Below, piece after piece: positions 16,618 through 24,612 of a DNA stretch of 64,000 nucleotides. Made by a program: the position numbers and the translations under genes. The stretch comes from CATOSD01 sp965226695. Its GTDB lineage: Bacteria; Chloroflexota; Dehalococcoidia; Lucifugimonadales; CATOSD01. Numbering within the stretch: position 1 is the first letter of the stretch; each line of letters begins with the position of its first letter. The notes beneath the pieces were generated by a model, which was not told the DNA's origin, ran no database searches, and saw only the letters and a program-made list of their open reading frames with translations. The stretch lies in the NCBI GenBank assembly GCA_965226695.1, contig OZ245405.1, forward strand, positions 2,914,001-2,978,000. Direction: 5' to 3'.

Positions 16618-17390
16618 TTAGGGCCTGTTCACACTACGTAGAGCGTCGAAGATGATTGCGAACAAGACAAAGCCGGCATAGAGCGCATCGAGCTTGTCAT
16701 AGCGCGTGAATACTCTTCGATACCCCTTCAATCGACGGAACAGGCGCTCCACTTCATTCCGCCTCTTGTACAGCTCCTTGTCATACTCCCAAGGGTCCAC
16801 GCGACTTTTCAGGGGTGGAACAACAGGCGTGAACCCCATATCGAACGCCAATCGGCGTGTTTGGTCGCCCGAATATGCGCGATCCATCACCAGAGGCGGA
16901 TTCCCCCGTTGTGGCCCCAGCCGGTTGAGCAGTTTGCGCCCCTCCGGTCCATCGTGGGCCTGGCCCGGAGAGAGCGAGAACGCTAAGGGTGTCCGATCAT
17001 CCGCGGCAACCATATGAAGCTTGGTCGTCCATCCGCCTCGGGACTTGCCGATGGACTGTGGTCCGTTTTTTTGGCCGCACCCGTGCCGTCGGGATGCACC
17101 TTGACGGAGGTGCTGTCCAGTGAAGCTACCTCGATGGTGACCTTCACAATCCCCTTTCGCTGAAGCTGTTCGAACACTCGGTCGAGCACTCCGCTCTTGG
17201 CCCAACGGTTCATGCGCATGTAGATGGTGTGCCAGTTGCCAAAACGACTCGGCAACCCTCGCCACTTGCAACCGTGTTCTGCGACGTACAGAATAGCGTT
17301 GAGCACCCGTATGTTTGGAATGGTCACATTGCCACGCTGCACGGGTAGGTACGGTTTGATGAGTTGATAATGAGCTTGTGTAAGTTCCAT
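16618..17390 (-). CDS. IS5-family transposase made by -1 frameshifting
   Basis: Frame 0 starts at the ATG at 17390 (MELTQAHYQLIKPYLP) and contains the first catalytic Asp in VASLDSTSVKVH. At the run of seven A residues on the minus strand (T7 at 17066-17072), reading shifts by -1 and continues KNGPQSIGKSRGG. The second Asp follows in LVMDRAYSGD and the Glu in RNEVERLFRRLKGYRR. The TAA stop is completed by the TA target duplication outside the left terminal repeat. The product is a cut-and-paste DDE transposase. Confidence 0.88.
16621..16636 (+). repeat. IS left terminal inverted repeat
   Basis: GGGCCTGTTCACACTA is identical, as reverse complement, to 17419-17434. The sequences diverge immediately inside (CGTAGAG against AGGGGTC), so 16 bases is the full matched length. 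Confidence 0.92.
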
Positions 17391-17418
17391 ACATGTATGA
17401 TAACATGTCCAGACCCCT

Positions 17419-17434
17419 TAGTGTGAACAGGCCC
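17419..17434 (-). repeat. IS right terminal inverted repeat
   Basis: TAGTGTGAACAGGCCC is the exact reverse complement of the left end. It is followed by TA, matching the TA before the left end. The transposase start lies 29 bases inside it. Confidence 0.92.
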
Positions 17435-17437
17435 TAG

Positions 17438-18037
17438 TTGCAGCGCCCCAATAGTAATTCCCGTTTGAGAACAAGAATACGCTACTGCTGGGCGAGATGG
17501 CGTCTGAGACGCGCCCGCGCACGACGACGCAAGAGATCGAGGCGGGTCCGCCTGGCCGAGAGATACGCGCTCGCGCGTCGGCTCGCGTCTCCCTCATTTG
17601 CCTTGCTTGGCGGCGTGTCCACTCTGTTATACTACGGCTTACGGCTCGGGTCGAGTTGGGCTGAGTCGTTCTCCACCGGGGCCTCGGTGGCATTTCTGAC
17701 ATTCCTGGCGTTGGAGATTCCGAACATGGTTTTCGCAGATATGTTTGTGCGGGGCGAACGCGCGGAAAGGGTTGCGGCGCAGGCGCTGGCTACAGCCGCT
17801 GAAGCTCGCGCCGTCGCCGCCGAAACCAGGGCGGAACTGGCCGAAATGTGGCGTCTGCAGGCAGAGGCTGCTGAAGCGCGCGCGAAGGCGGCGCAGGAGC
17901 GGTCGGAGGCGGCGCAGGAGCGGTCGGAGGCGGCGCAGCGGCGCTCCGACCGGCTGATGGCGGCGCTCATAGAGGCCCTCAAGGACAGTGAGGGCGGCGT
18001 AGACGCGGACGCGATGCGGCGGCTGCTGGATGAGTGA
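17438..18037 (+). CDS. Hypothetical membrane protein with C-terminal coiled coil, start uncertain
   Basis: The frame gives up to 199 residues from a TTG just outside the IS. The first 45 residues are very arginine-rich and may not be translated. Two hydrophobic helices follow (SFALLGGVSTLLYYGLRLG and GASVAFLTFLALEIPNMVF), then an Ala/Glu/Arg heptad-rich coiled coil of about 90 residues containing AAQERSE repeats. No family is recognised. The IS insertion created a TAG immediately upstream of the TTG, so the native 5' end or promoter may have been removed. It overlaps proS-proximal sequence by little and is co-directional with proS. Confidence 0.55.
   Translation: MQRPNSNSRLRTRIRYCWARWRLRRARARRRKRSRRVRLAERYALARRLASPSFALLGGVSTLLYYGLRLGSSWAESFSTGASVAFLTFLALEIPNMVFADMFVRGERAERVAAQALATAAEARAVAAETRAELAEMWRLQAEAAEARAKAAQERSEAAQERSEAAQRRSDRLMAALIEALKDSEGGVDADAMRRLLDE
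17888..17938 (+). repeat. 21-base tandem repeat encoding AAQERSE heptads
   Basis: Two exact copies of a 21-base unit (17888-17908 and 17909-17929) are followed by a partial third. Each unit codes for seven residues, one heptad, so the coiled coil can lengthen or shorten by unit slippage without a frameshift. Confidence 0.85.
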
Positions 18038-18075
18038 CGCTAAGGTACAGTGCCTGGGACGGCACGGGGACTTAT

Positions 18076-19773
18076 ATGCGCTGGTCTAAGCTTTTTGGAA
18101 AAACCCTGAGAGAAGAACCCGCCGAGGCGGAGCTGGCCAGCCACCGGCTCATGCTGAAGGCGGGCATGATTTACCAGGCCGCCTCCGGCGTCTACGGTTA
18201 TCTGCCCCTCGCCTGGCGCTCGCTCAGGAAGATCGAGCAGATAATACGCGAGGAGATCGACGCGGAGGGCGGCCAGGAGCTGAGGCTGCCCGCCCTGCAG
18301 CCGCGCGGACTGTGGCAGCAGTCGGGCCGCGACGAGGCCTACGGCCCCGACCTGTTCCGGCTGGAGGACAGGCGCCAGCGCCCGCTCGTAATCGCCCCCA
18401 CTCACGAGGAAATACTCACCAAGATGGTCACGGCGAACGTGTTCAGCTACCGCGACCTGCCCCTCATGCTGTACCAGATCCAGACCAAGTTCCGCGACGA
18501 GCCCAGGCCGAGAGGCGGCCTCATCCGTGTGCGCGAGTTCGACATGAAGGACGCCTACAGCTTCGACGTGGACGATGCGGGGCTGGACGACAGCTTCCAG
18601 GCAATGGCGCGTGCCTACAGGAACATCTACGCCCGGATCGGCGTTTCGGCCATCATGGTGGACGCCGACAGCGGCGCGATAGGCGGCAAGGACTCCAATG
18701 AGTTCATCCTGCTGGCGGACTCGGGCGAAGACTCCATAATACTCTGCGAGCCGTGCGGCTACGCCGCCAACGTCGAGAAGGCGGCGTTCACGAAGCCATC
18801 CATGCCGGCCGAAGACCCACTGCCCCTGGAAGAGAGGCACACGCCCGGCGTGAAGACGATCGAGGGCCTCGCGTCGCTGCTCGCCATACCTTCCTCGAAG
18901 ACGCTCAAGGCGGTGTTCTACTCAGCCGACGGCGAGGTGGTGTTCGTCGTCATACGTGGCGACCTCGAGGTCAACGAAATCAAGCTCAGGAACGCGCTGG
19001 GGGCCAACGAGCTGCGGCTGGCCACTCCCGAAGAGGTGGAGCACGCCGGGTTGGTGGCCGGCTCCGCCTCGCCCGTCGGCCTGGACGGCGTGAGGGTGTT
19101 CGCCGACGACTCGATAGAGATGGGGGCGAACTTCGCGGTGGGCGCGAACCGGGAGGACTACCACCTCGTCAACGCCAACTTTCCCAGGGACTTCGAGGCG
19201 GACGTGATGACCGACCTCGCGCTGGCCGAGGCGGGCTTCGCCTGCCCGCGCTGCGAGACGCCGCTCGTTATCCGCAGGGGCATCGAGGTGGGCCACATCT
19301 TCAAGCTGGGCACACGCTACAGCGAGGCGCTGGAGGCCTACTTCCCCGACCAGCAGGACGTGCAGCGGCCAATAATCATGGGCTGCTACGGTATCGGCGT
19401 CGGCAGGCTGCTGGCGGCGGCGATAGAGCAGCACCACGACGACCGGGGCATCGTTTTCCCCGCGCCCATCGCCCCCTACCAGGTGTGCCTGACCGCGCTG
19501 AACGTCGAGAACGCGGACGTGGCGGCTGCGGCGGAGGCGCTCTACGACGAGCTGCGCCGTGCGGGCGTGGAGACCCTCTACGACGACCGCGCGGAGTCCG
19601 CCGGGGTCAAGTTCAACGACGCCGACCTCCTCGGCCTGCCCCTGCGGCTGGTCGTAAGCGCACGCAACCTGCGCCAGGGCGTGGTCGAGGTCAAGCGCCG
19701 CAACGAGTCCGAAGCGGCCTCCGTGCCCGCCGCCGAGGTCGTCGACACAGTAAAGCGAATGTCGGCAGGCTAG
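18076..19773 (+). CDS. proS: Prolyl-tRNA synthetase (bacterial type)
   Basis: The 565-residue class II synthetase starts at the ATG at 18076 (MRWSKLFGKTLREEP). Motif 2 (QIQTKFRDEPRPRGGLIRVREF), the long editing insertion domain between motifs 2 and 3, motif 3 (MGCYGIGVGRLLAAAIEQ) and the C-terminal anticodon-binding domain are all present. The insertion domain hydrolyses Ala-tRNA(Pro). It closes the rpsB-to-proS core region. Confidence 0.97.
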   Translation: MRWSKLFGKTLREEPAEAELASHRLMLKAGMIYQAASGVYGYLPLAWRSLRKIEQIIREEIDAEGGQELRLPALQPRGLWQQSGRDEAYGPDLFRLEDRRQRPLVIAPTHEEILTKMVTANVFSYRDLPLMLYQIQTKFRDEPRPRGGLIRVREFDMKDAYSFDVDDAGLDDSFQAMARAYRNIYARIGVSAIMVDADSGAIGGKDSNEFILLADSGEDSIILCEPCGYAANVEKAAFTKPSMPAEDPLPLEERHTPGVKTIEGLASLLAIPSSKTLKAVFYSADGEVVFVVIRGDLEVNEIKLRNALGANELRLATPEEVEHAGLVAGSASPVGLDGVRVFADDSIEMGANFAVGANREDYHLVNANFPRDFEADVMTDLALAEAGFACPRCETPLVIRRGIEVGHIFKLGTRYSEALEAYFPDQQDVQRPIIMGCYGIGVGRLLAAAIEQHHDDRGIVFPAPIAPYQVCLTALNVENADVAAAAEALYDELRRAGVETLYDDRAESAGVKFNDADLLGLPLRLVVSARNLRQGVVEVKRRNESEAASVPAAEVVDTVKRMSAG

Positions 19774-19803
19774 ACCCGCAAGTTCGCCCGATGGCAACCG
19801 TAG

Positions 19804-19824
19804 GGGCGGGTTTCAAACCCGCCC
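19804..19824. repeat. Palindrome downstream of proS, possible terminator
   Basis: GGGCGGGTTT and AAACCCGCCC are perfect complements around a single C. It lies in the 85-base gap between the convergent proS and dehydrogenase genes, with no T-tract. A degenerate relative is at 45726-45747. It may serve as a bidirectional terminator or be a dispersed repeat. Confidence 0.6.
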
Positions 19825-19878
19825 GCCGGACGTGCCTCCTCCCCCTGGCGGGAAAGCGGCCTGGCCCGGACCACCAAT

Positions 19879-20859
19879 CTACATGCTCAGGACGACCTTC
19901 ACCATGTCGTCCTGCCTGTTTTCGTACTGCTCGTAGGCCTTGCCCACCTCGTCGAAGCTCATACGGTGGGTGATCATCTCCGCGGGGTCCCACCAACCGC
20001 GCTCCCGCAGCGCGACCATGTTGTTGATATGCGAAATCGGGTCTCCGCTGCGCGCGCCGGTCGTGGGCACGATGATGGGCGCGTTCTGCATGAGCCAGTG
20101 GGTGTTCAGCGGTGTTCTCGCGCCCTCTGCGGCGTTCTCCTGTATGCCGAACACGATAACCCGGCCGAACTGACGGACCAGCCGGATGACGTTGTTTAGC
20201 GCGTCGGGATAGCCCGCGGCCTCCACCGTAATGTCGGGCATCTGGCCGCCGGTGATCTCGGCAACCGCCTCATCCAGGTTGTCGCGGCTGGGGTTGATCG
20301 TGTGGGTCGCGCCGAACTTCTTCGAGTACTCCAGCCGGTATTCCAGCAGGTCCGCCGCGATAACCTGGCGCGCGCCTGCCCGGGCGCAGATGGCCGTGAA
20401 CGACAGGCCGATGGCTCCCTGTCCTATGATGAGCACTCGCTTGCCCAGGATGGTGCCCATCTGCTGGCACGAGTAGAGAACGGTGCCCGAGGGTTGGCAC
20501 ATGACCCATTCCGTCAGGTCGCCGTCGTCGGGCAGCGCGGCCATGCGTCCGGCGTCGCCCGAAATGTACTCGACCAGGCCGCCCGGGCCCTCACCCCCGG
20601 GCAGCACGATGACGCGCTGTCCAACCCGGAACTGGTCGGAGCGGCTCTCGACGATGGTGCCGGCGCACTCGTGGCAGGGCCCGCCGACGCGCATCGGGTA
20701 CTCCTCTTCGGGGTGGACGGGGCCGTAGGCGTGCCGAATGTCGCTGCCGCATATCGACCAGCGCTCCAGCTTAACGAGGCATTCCCCCTCCTTCACCTCG
20801 GGCATGTCCACGTCCATGATCTCAAACTGCTTGGGGCCGCTGATTCGGGCTGCTTTCAT
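19879..20859 (-). CDS. Zinc-dependent MDR-family alcohol dehydrogenase
   Basis: The 326-residue medium-chain dehydrogenase has the catalytic zinc Cys in WSICGSDIRHAYG and a His-Glu pair in GPCHECAG. A Rossmann segment GKRVLIIGQGAIGLSF precedes an acidic residue in AADLLEYRLEY that suggests NAD(H). The structural-zinc cysteine cluster is not present. I prefer the ATG at 20859, which has GGGAG about 11 bases upstream, over a GTG nine bases earlier. The substrate is unknown, perhaps a sugar or polyol. Confidence 0.85.
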   Translation of the reverse strand: MKAARISGPKQFEIMDVDMPEVKEGECLVKLERWSICGSDIRHAYGPVHPEEEYPMRVGGPCHECAGTIVESRSDQFRVGQRVIVLPGGEGPGGLVEYISGDAGRMAALPDDGDLTEWVMCQPSGTVLYSCQQMGTILGKRVLIIGQGAIGLSFTAICARAGARQVIAADLLEYRLEYSKKFGATHTINPSRDNLDEAVAEITGGQMPDITVEAAGYPDALNNVIRLVRQFGRVIVFGIQENAAEGARTPLNTHWLMQNAPIIVPTTGARSGDPISHINNMVALRERGWWDPAEMITHRMSFDEVGKAYEQYENRQDDMVKVVLSM

Positions 20860-20967
20860 CTGGCTCACTCTCCCTGCTTTCGTTAGGCTTGGGCGCCGCC
20901 CTTGTTATATCCCATGAGGCGGAATGCCGCAAGCACAGCCAACCCCCCGCCTGCTAAAATGGAAGCT

Positions 20968-21993
20968 ATGAAGATTCTGGGCATAGAAACGTCCTGCGAC
21001 GAAACCGCCGCCGCCGTCATCGAGGACGGAAGGAACATCCACTCGAACGTGGTCGCGACGCAGGTCGAGATGCACGCGCGCTTCGGCGGCATCGTGCCGG
21101 AGGTGGCCGCGCGCCAGCACTTCCTGACCATAGTGCCCGTGGTGGAGCAGGCCCTGGACTCAGCCGGCGTCGAACTCGACCAGTTGGACGGCGTGGCGGT
21201 CACACACGGCCCCGGTCTCGCGGGCGCGCTGTTAATTGGCGTGAACGCCGCAAAGGGATACGCCATGGCCAAAGACCTGCCGTTCGTGGGCATCAACCAC
21301 CTCGAAGGCCACATCTACGCCGCTTGGCTCGAGGACGCGGACCCCGAATCGGGGCCGGGCTTCCCCCTGCTATGCCTTATAGCGTCGGGCGGCCACACCG
21401 ACCTGATACTGATGGAAGGCCACGGCAGGTTCACGCTGGTGGGCCGCACCCGCGACGACGCGGCTGGCGAGGCATTCGACAAGGCCGCGCGCGTGCTGGG
21501 CCTGGGATTCCCGGGCGGTCCGGAGATCCAGCGCGTGTCGGAACACGGCGACGGACAGGAGCCGCGGCTGCCCCGCCCGCGAGTGAGGGACTCCCTGGAC
21601 TTCAGCTTCAGCGGTCTGAAGTCCGCGTTGGTGCGCCGCGCGGAGGAGAGGGGCCTGTACCCGCCGCATCCCGACCGGGCCGCGGATGCGCGGAAGGTCG
21701 CGAACGTGGCCCGCGAGTTCCAGGAGGCCATTGTCGACACGATGGTGCGCCGCACGCTGGAGGCGGTGAAGCGTCACAGCGTGCGCGGCGTGTTGCTCGG
21801 CGGCGGCGTAGCCGCCAACAGTCTGCTCCGCCGCGAGATGGCGGCGCGCTGCCCTGTCGAGGTTGTCGTGCCCCGCCCGGCGCTGTGCACTGACAACGCA
21901 GCCATGATAGGGGCGGCGGCGTACTTCCACCTACGTCAGGGCGCGCGCTACGACTGGGACGTAGACGTGGTGCCCAACCTCAGCCTCGGCTAG
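20968..21993 (+). CDS. tsaD: tRNA N6-threonylcarbamoyladenosine transferase TsaD
   Basis: The 341-residue ASKHA-fold protein starts MKILGIETSCDETAAAV. INHLEGHIYA supplies the metal-binding histidines, and ASGGHTDLIL, GEAFDKAARVLGLGFPGG and DFSFSGLKSAL are diagnostic. With TsaB, TsaC and TsaE it forms t6A37 in ANN-decoding tRNAs. An alternative ATG at 20959 is in frame. A TAAAAT -10-like box ends at 20960, only seven bases before the preferred start, so a leaderless transcript is possible. Confidence 0.96.
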   Translation: MKILGIETSCDETAAAVIEDGRNIHSNVVATQVEMHARFGGIVPEVAARQHFLTIVPVVEQALDSAGVELDQLDGVAVTHGPGLAGALLIGVNAAKGYAMAKDLPFVGINHLEGHIYAAWLEDADPESGPGFPLLCLIASGGHTDLILMEGHGRFTLVGRTRDDAAGEAFDKAARVLGLGFPGGPEIQRVSEHGDGQEPRLPRPRVRDSLDFSFSGLKSALVRRAEERGLYPPHPDRAADARKVANVAREFQEAIVDTMVRRTLEAVKRHSVRGVLLGGGVAANSLLRREMAARCPVEVVVPRPALCTDNAAMIGAAAYFHLRQGARYDWDVDVVPNLSLG

Positions 21994-22009
21994 CCGAATT
22001 GTCGGCGCG

Positions 22010-23794
22010 TCACACGCCCCACACGTTGGAGTCGGGACCTGGCCAGCATTTGGCGATCAGTTGGGCCATTTGTTGGCTGCGCGCTCGGATTGAGTCTTCA
22101 TCCCAAGCGGACTTGGTGACCAACTCTCCGTTCAGGTTCAACACGGCGTGTTTCTGAATTGCCTCTCGCTTTTGGCACCAGGGCGCATTAGACAGCTTGG
22201 AGTTGAGCCTACCGGTTACGAGCGTAAGGTTACCGATGGTGTGAATCCGACCGTTCCGCGCTTCGCTCGCCTCCTCTTCATCCACGCAGGCCGGGAGGGG
22301 CCATTTCTCTTTGCTCCAACTCACTGGCATCAGGTGCTCTATGGTGAGATCTCTCGGCACGTCGCCCGTCTCGGACATTGGTGTGCGTAGCGCACTCTCG
22401 ATGCCTTCTAGTACCAGTCTCAGCCTACCTCTTGTCAACCGCCGATAAACTGGTGACCACAACAGAGAGTCGGAGACGGTCTTGTCTTCTGGCCACTCTG
22501 TGGAGTAAGCGTCTTGCTCCCTCAGGAACCTGGCTATTACCTTGTCGGCTTGCCCCAGCGGGGCATCCTCCAATTTCACACACAACTCGAGCATTAGTCG
22601 ATTGTAATGATTGGTCGTCATTCTGCAGATCATTCGACGGATGAGGAAGCTCTCCAAGGCACGAAACGCCCTCTCACGAACCTCTGACTCGGCCCGCAAC
22701 AGCTTCAACAGTACGGGCGTAATGACGCCCGCCTCCATTACGCCTGTGCGATATTGGAATTGCTCATCGCGTTTGGTGCAGGGACTCTGCTGGAAACGTC
22801 GGTAGTTCGCTAGGTCACGCTTGACTTCCTGCATCACTTCTTCAATCCGTTTGTCTTGGATAAATGTTCGGAACGTTGTATAGACTCTGGGGGCCGTAAC
22901 CTCCCTGCCAGTTTTCATGGCAAGCCAGTAGTTGCTAACCATGTCTATACGCGGCCTGTGAAGGCGTCCCTGCTGAACCTCTTGAAGCCACCAACGATCA
23001 TTGAGGTCGTTCCACACCTCTTGCCACTCTTCGTCGTCAGGGCGACGAGAAAGAACAAAGTTCCTAATCAGGGCCGACTGTTCAAGCGGTGTACCTCGAG
23101 CGTTTAGTGTTTCAAAAATGACATTGGGGTCTTCGTACTGATTTAGATCTATCACAACAAGATTCAGCATTGCCGTTAAGGCGGTCTCTAGCGCAGCAAC
23201 CCGCTGGACGGACTCTTCGGCTTCACCCAGCCAGTGGCGAACCTCCTGCTGGAAGAACTCGTGGGCTTGTACTATGAGTGAATTCTCGTGTTCGTTTACC
23301 GCAAGGCCGTTATCCATGGCGTGCCTGAAAGCATCACGGTCGGTTATCGTCGGCCAGAGTTTGAAGATGTGGGTTCCATCTTCTCCGACGAGGTCTCTAT
23401 CATTCAATACCAGTTTGGCAAGGCGAGTGGCAGGCTGCTTGATGCGCCTTTCCTCAAGAACGAACTGGACTGCGTCTAGCAACAGTTGCAGTGTAGTCAA
23501 TCTCTGTTGACCATCTATAACTTCCCACCTAGCAATCTCGCCTACTGCAATCGGAACCTGTTGCAGCACTATTGCACCGAGAAAGTGGGGGTTAGTCTGC
23601 TGCTGGGCCATAAGTGCGTTGTTGCCGCCGGCTGCCAACTTTTCCAGGTAGTTCTCCGCAATGTTCCGCACGTCCTCCCAGAGCGGCTCCCACTGGCCTT
23701 CCTGTGTCCATACATAGTGGCGCTGGAATGGCGGAATCGTGTAACGAACAGGCAACTGAAATAACGCTTGAGGGTTAAGAATGTTAGTGTTCAC
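22010..23794 (-). CDS. DUF262/DUF1524 (GmrSD-type) restriction-like endonuclease
   Basis: The 594-residue single-chain protein begins with a DUF262 domain: VRYTIPPFQRHYVW, HFLGAIVLQQ and EVIDGQQRLTTLQLLLDAV, the last being the nucleotide-binding DGQQR motif. It ends in a DUF1524 HNH nuclease (DLTIEHLMPVSWSKEKW, RIHTIGNLTLVTGRLNSKLSN). This is the fused GmrS-GmrD layout of type IV-like enzymes that cut modified phage DNA using NTP. It sits alone between tsaD and a membrane-protein gene, is visibly AT-richer than both, and is probably acquired. Its exact target cannot be predicted. Confidence 0.9.
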   Translation of the reverse strand: MNTNILNPQALFQLPVRYTIPPFQRHYVWTQEGQWEPLWEDVRNIAENYLEKLAAGGNNALMAQQQTNPHFLGAIVLQQVPIAVGEIARWEVIDGQQRLTTLQLLLDAVQFVLEERRIKQPATRLAKLVLNDRDLVGEDGTHIFKLWPTITDRDAFRHAMDNGLAVNEHENSLIVQAHEFFQQEVRHWLGEAEESVQRVAALETALTAMLNLVVIDLNQYEDPNVIFETLNARGTPLEQSALIRNFVLSRRPDDEEWQEVWNDLNDRWWLQEVQQGRLHRPRIDMVSNYWLAMKTGREVTAPRVYTTFRTFIQDKRIEEVMQEVKRDLANYRRFQQSPCTKRDEQFQYRTGVMEAGVITPVLLKLLRAESEVRERAFRALESFLIRRMICRMTTNHYNRLMLELCVKLEDAPLGQADKVIARFLREQDAYSTEWPEDKTVSDSLLWSPVYRRLTRGRLRLVLEGIESALRTPMSETGDVPRDLTIEHLMPVSWSKEKWPLPACVDEEEASEARNGRIHTIGNLTLVTGRLNSKLSNAPWCQKREAIQKHAVLNLNGELVTKSAWDEDSIRARSQQMAQLIAKCWPGPDSNVWGV

Positions 23795-23976
23795 AGTGGG
23801 GCCATCCTTAATCTATCACCACACGCGAAGAGCTTGCAGGCTTGTCAACATTGGCATTGTAGCACAATGACGCTTCAGACGATACTGGCCTCACCACCCC
23901 GAACTGCATTGTGTGCGCGACCTGCGAGGGCCATGAATGCGATGTGGGAGGGAATGCGGTCTCTGGCCAAGCCGCC

Positions 23977-24612
23977 CTACCGCGGCGCGAAGCGGTCGAC
24001 CCAGCCGAACTCCGGAGTTCGCGGCGGCCCCTCCTTCAACTGGAACAGCCTGCATATGAACTCGTCCACGGCGTCCGTCGCCCCGTCGCCGTCCAGGTCC
24101 ACCAGGAGCTGGCAGCCGGCCGCCCGGAACACCACGAACTGCTTGTTGGAGCTCAGCAGGTTGTCCACCACGAGGTAGACGCCCAGGCCGGCCACCACGA
24201 CCGGTCCGGCTATCCTGCCGAGCGTGTTCTCTATGACGAAGAACAGGAAGAACGCCGCCAGCAGCGCGAGCCCGGCCCACACGTAGGCGGAGTTGCCGCG
24301 GGCGTGGTAGCCGATCTCCACCGCTTGGACGTCCCCCACCGAGGCGTACATGGCCCTGCGCCGCTTGCCCTCCTGCCCGTTCACGTAGATTACGCGCTTG
24401 TCCGTGAGCAGAAGCAGCGGCGGGAAAGCAGCCCCATCGGCGGCGCCGTCGAGCGGGATCACGCGCTCCACGCCTTCACCGTCCAGCAAGTCCAACCCCT
24501 GTGCGCCGTAGCCCTCGAGCTCAGCCTCCAAGGGTTGGGCAATCCGAGCGCTCCGGGTCGAGGCGGGCGGAATCGGCGAAGACGCCTCAGGCGTCGGACC
24601 GTCGGTCCACAA
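23977..24612 (-). CDS. Hypothetical membrane protein with PH-like domain
   Basis: The protein is about 211 residues and not assigned to a named family. The N-terminal part (FPPLLLLTDKRVIYVNGQ, then SVGDVQAVEIGYHARG) resembles bacterial PH-like domains. Two adjacent membrane helices follow (YVWAGLALLAAFFLFFVIE and IAGPVVVAGLGVYLVVD), then VVFRAAGCQLLVDLDGDG and a soluble tail. Its TTG start at 24612 lies 26 bases inside the 3' end of the amidohydrolase gene, so the two are probably co-transcribed. A later start is possible because the first 30 residues are low-complexity. Confidence 0.6.
   Translation of the reverse strand: MWTDGPTPEASSPIPPASTRSARIAQPLEAELEGYGAQGLDLLDGEGVERVIPLDGAADGAAFPPLLLLTDKRVIYVNGQEGKRRRAMYASVGDVQAVEIGYHARGNSAYVWAGLALLAAFFLFFVIENTLGRIAGPVVVAGLGVYLVVDNLLSSNKQFVVFRAAGCQLLVDLDGDGATDAVDEFICRLFQLKEGPPRTPEFGWVDRFAPR

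Larger units (their letters stand above)
16621..17434 (-). mobile_element. IS5-family (IS427-like) insertion sequence, complete
   Basis: The 814-base element is bounded by perfect 16-base terminal inverted repeats, GGGCCTGTTCACACTA at 16621-16636 and its complement at 17419-17434. It is flanked by TA direct repeats (16619-16620 and 17435-17436), the usual IS427-group target duplication. It encodes a DDE transposase in two overlapping frames joined by a seven-A slippery run. It sits between ispG and the coiled-coil membrane protein gene. Both ends and the reading frames look intact, so it may be active. Confidence 0.92.

Noticed and set aside
17888..17938. Tandem repeat as a CRISPR-like array
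   Set aside because: The units are directly adjacent without spacers and lie within a coding frame as heptads. No CRISPR array was found anywhere in the window.
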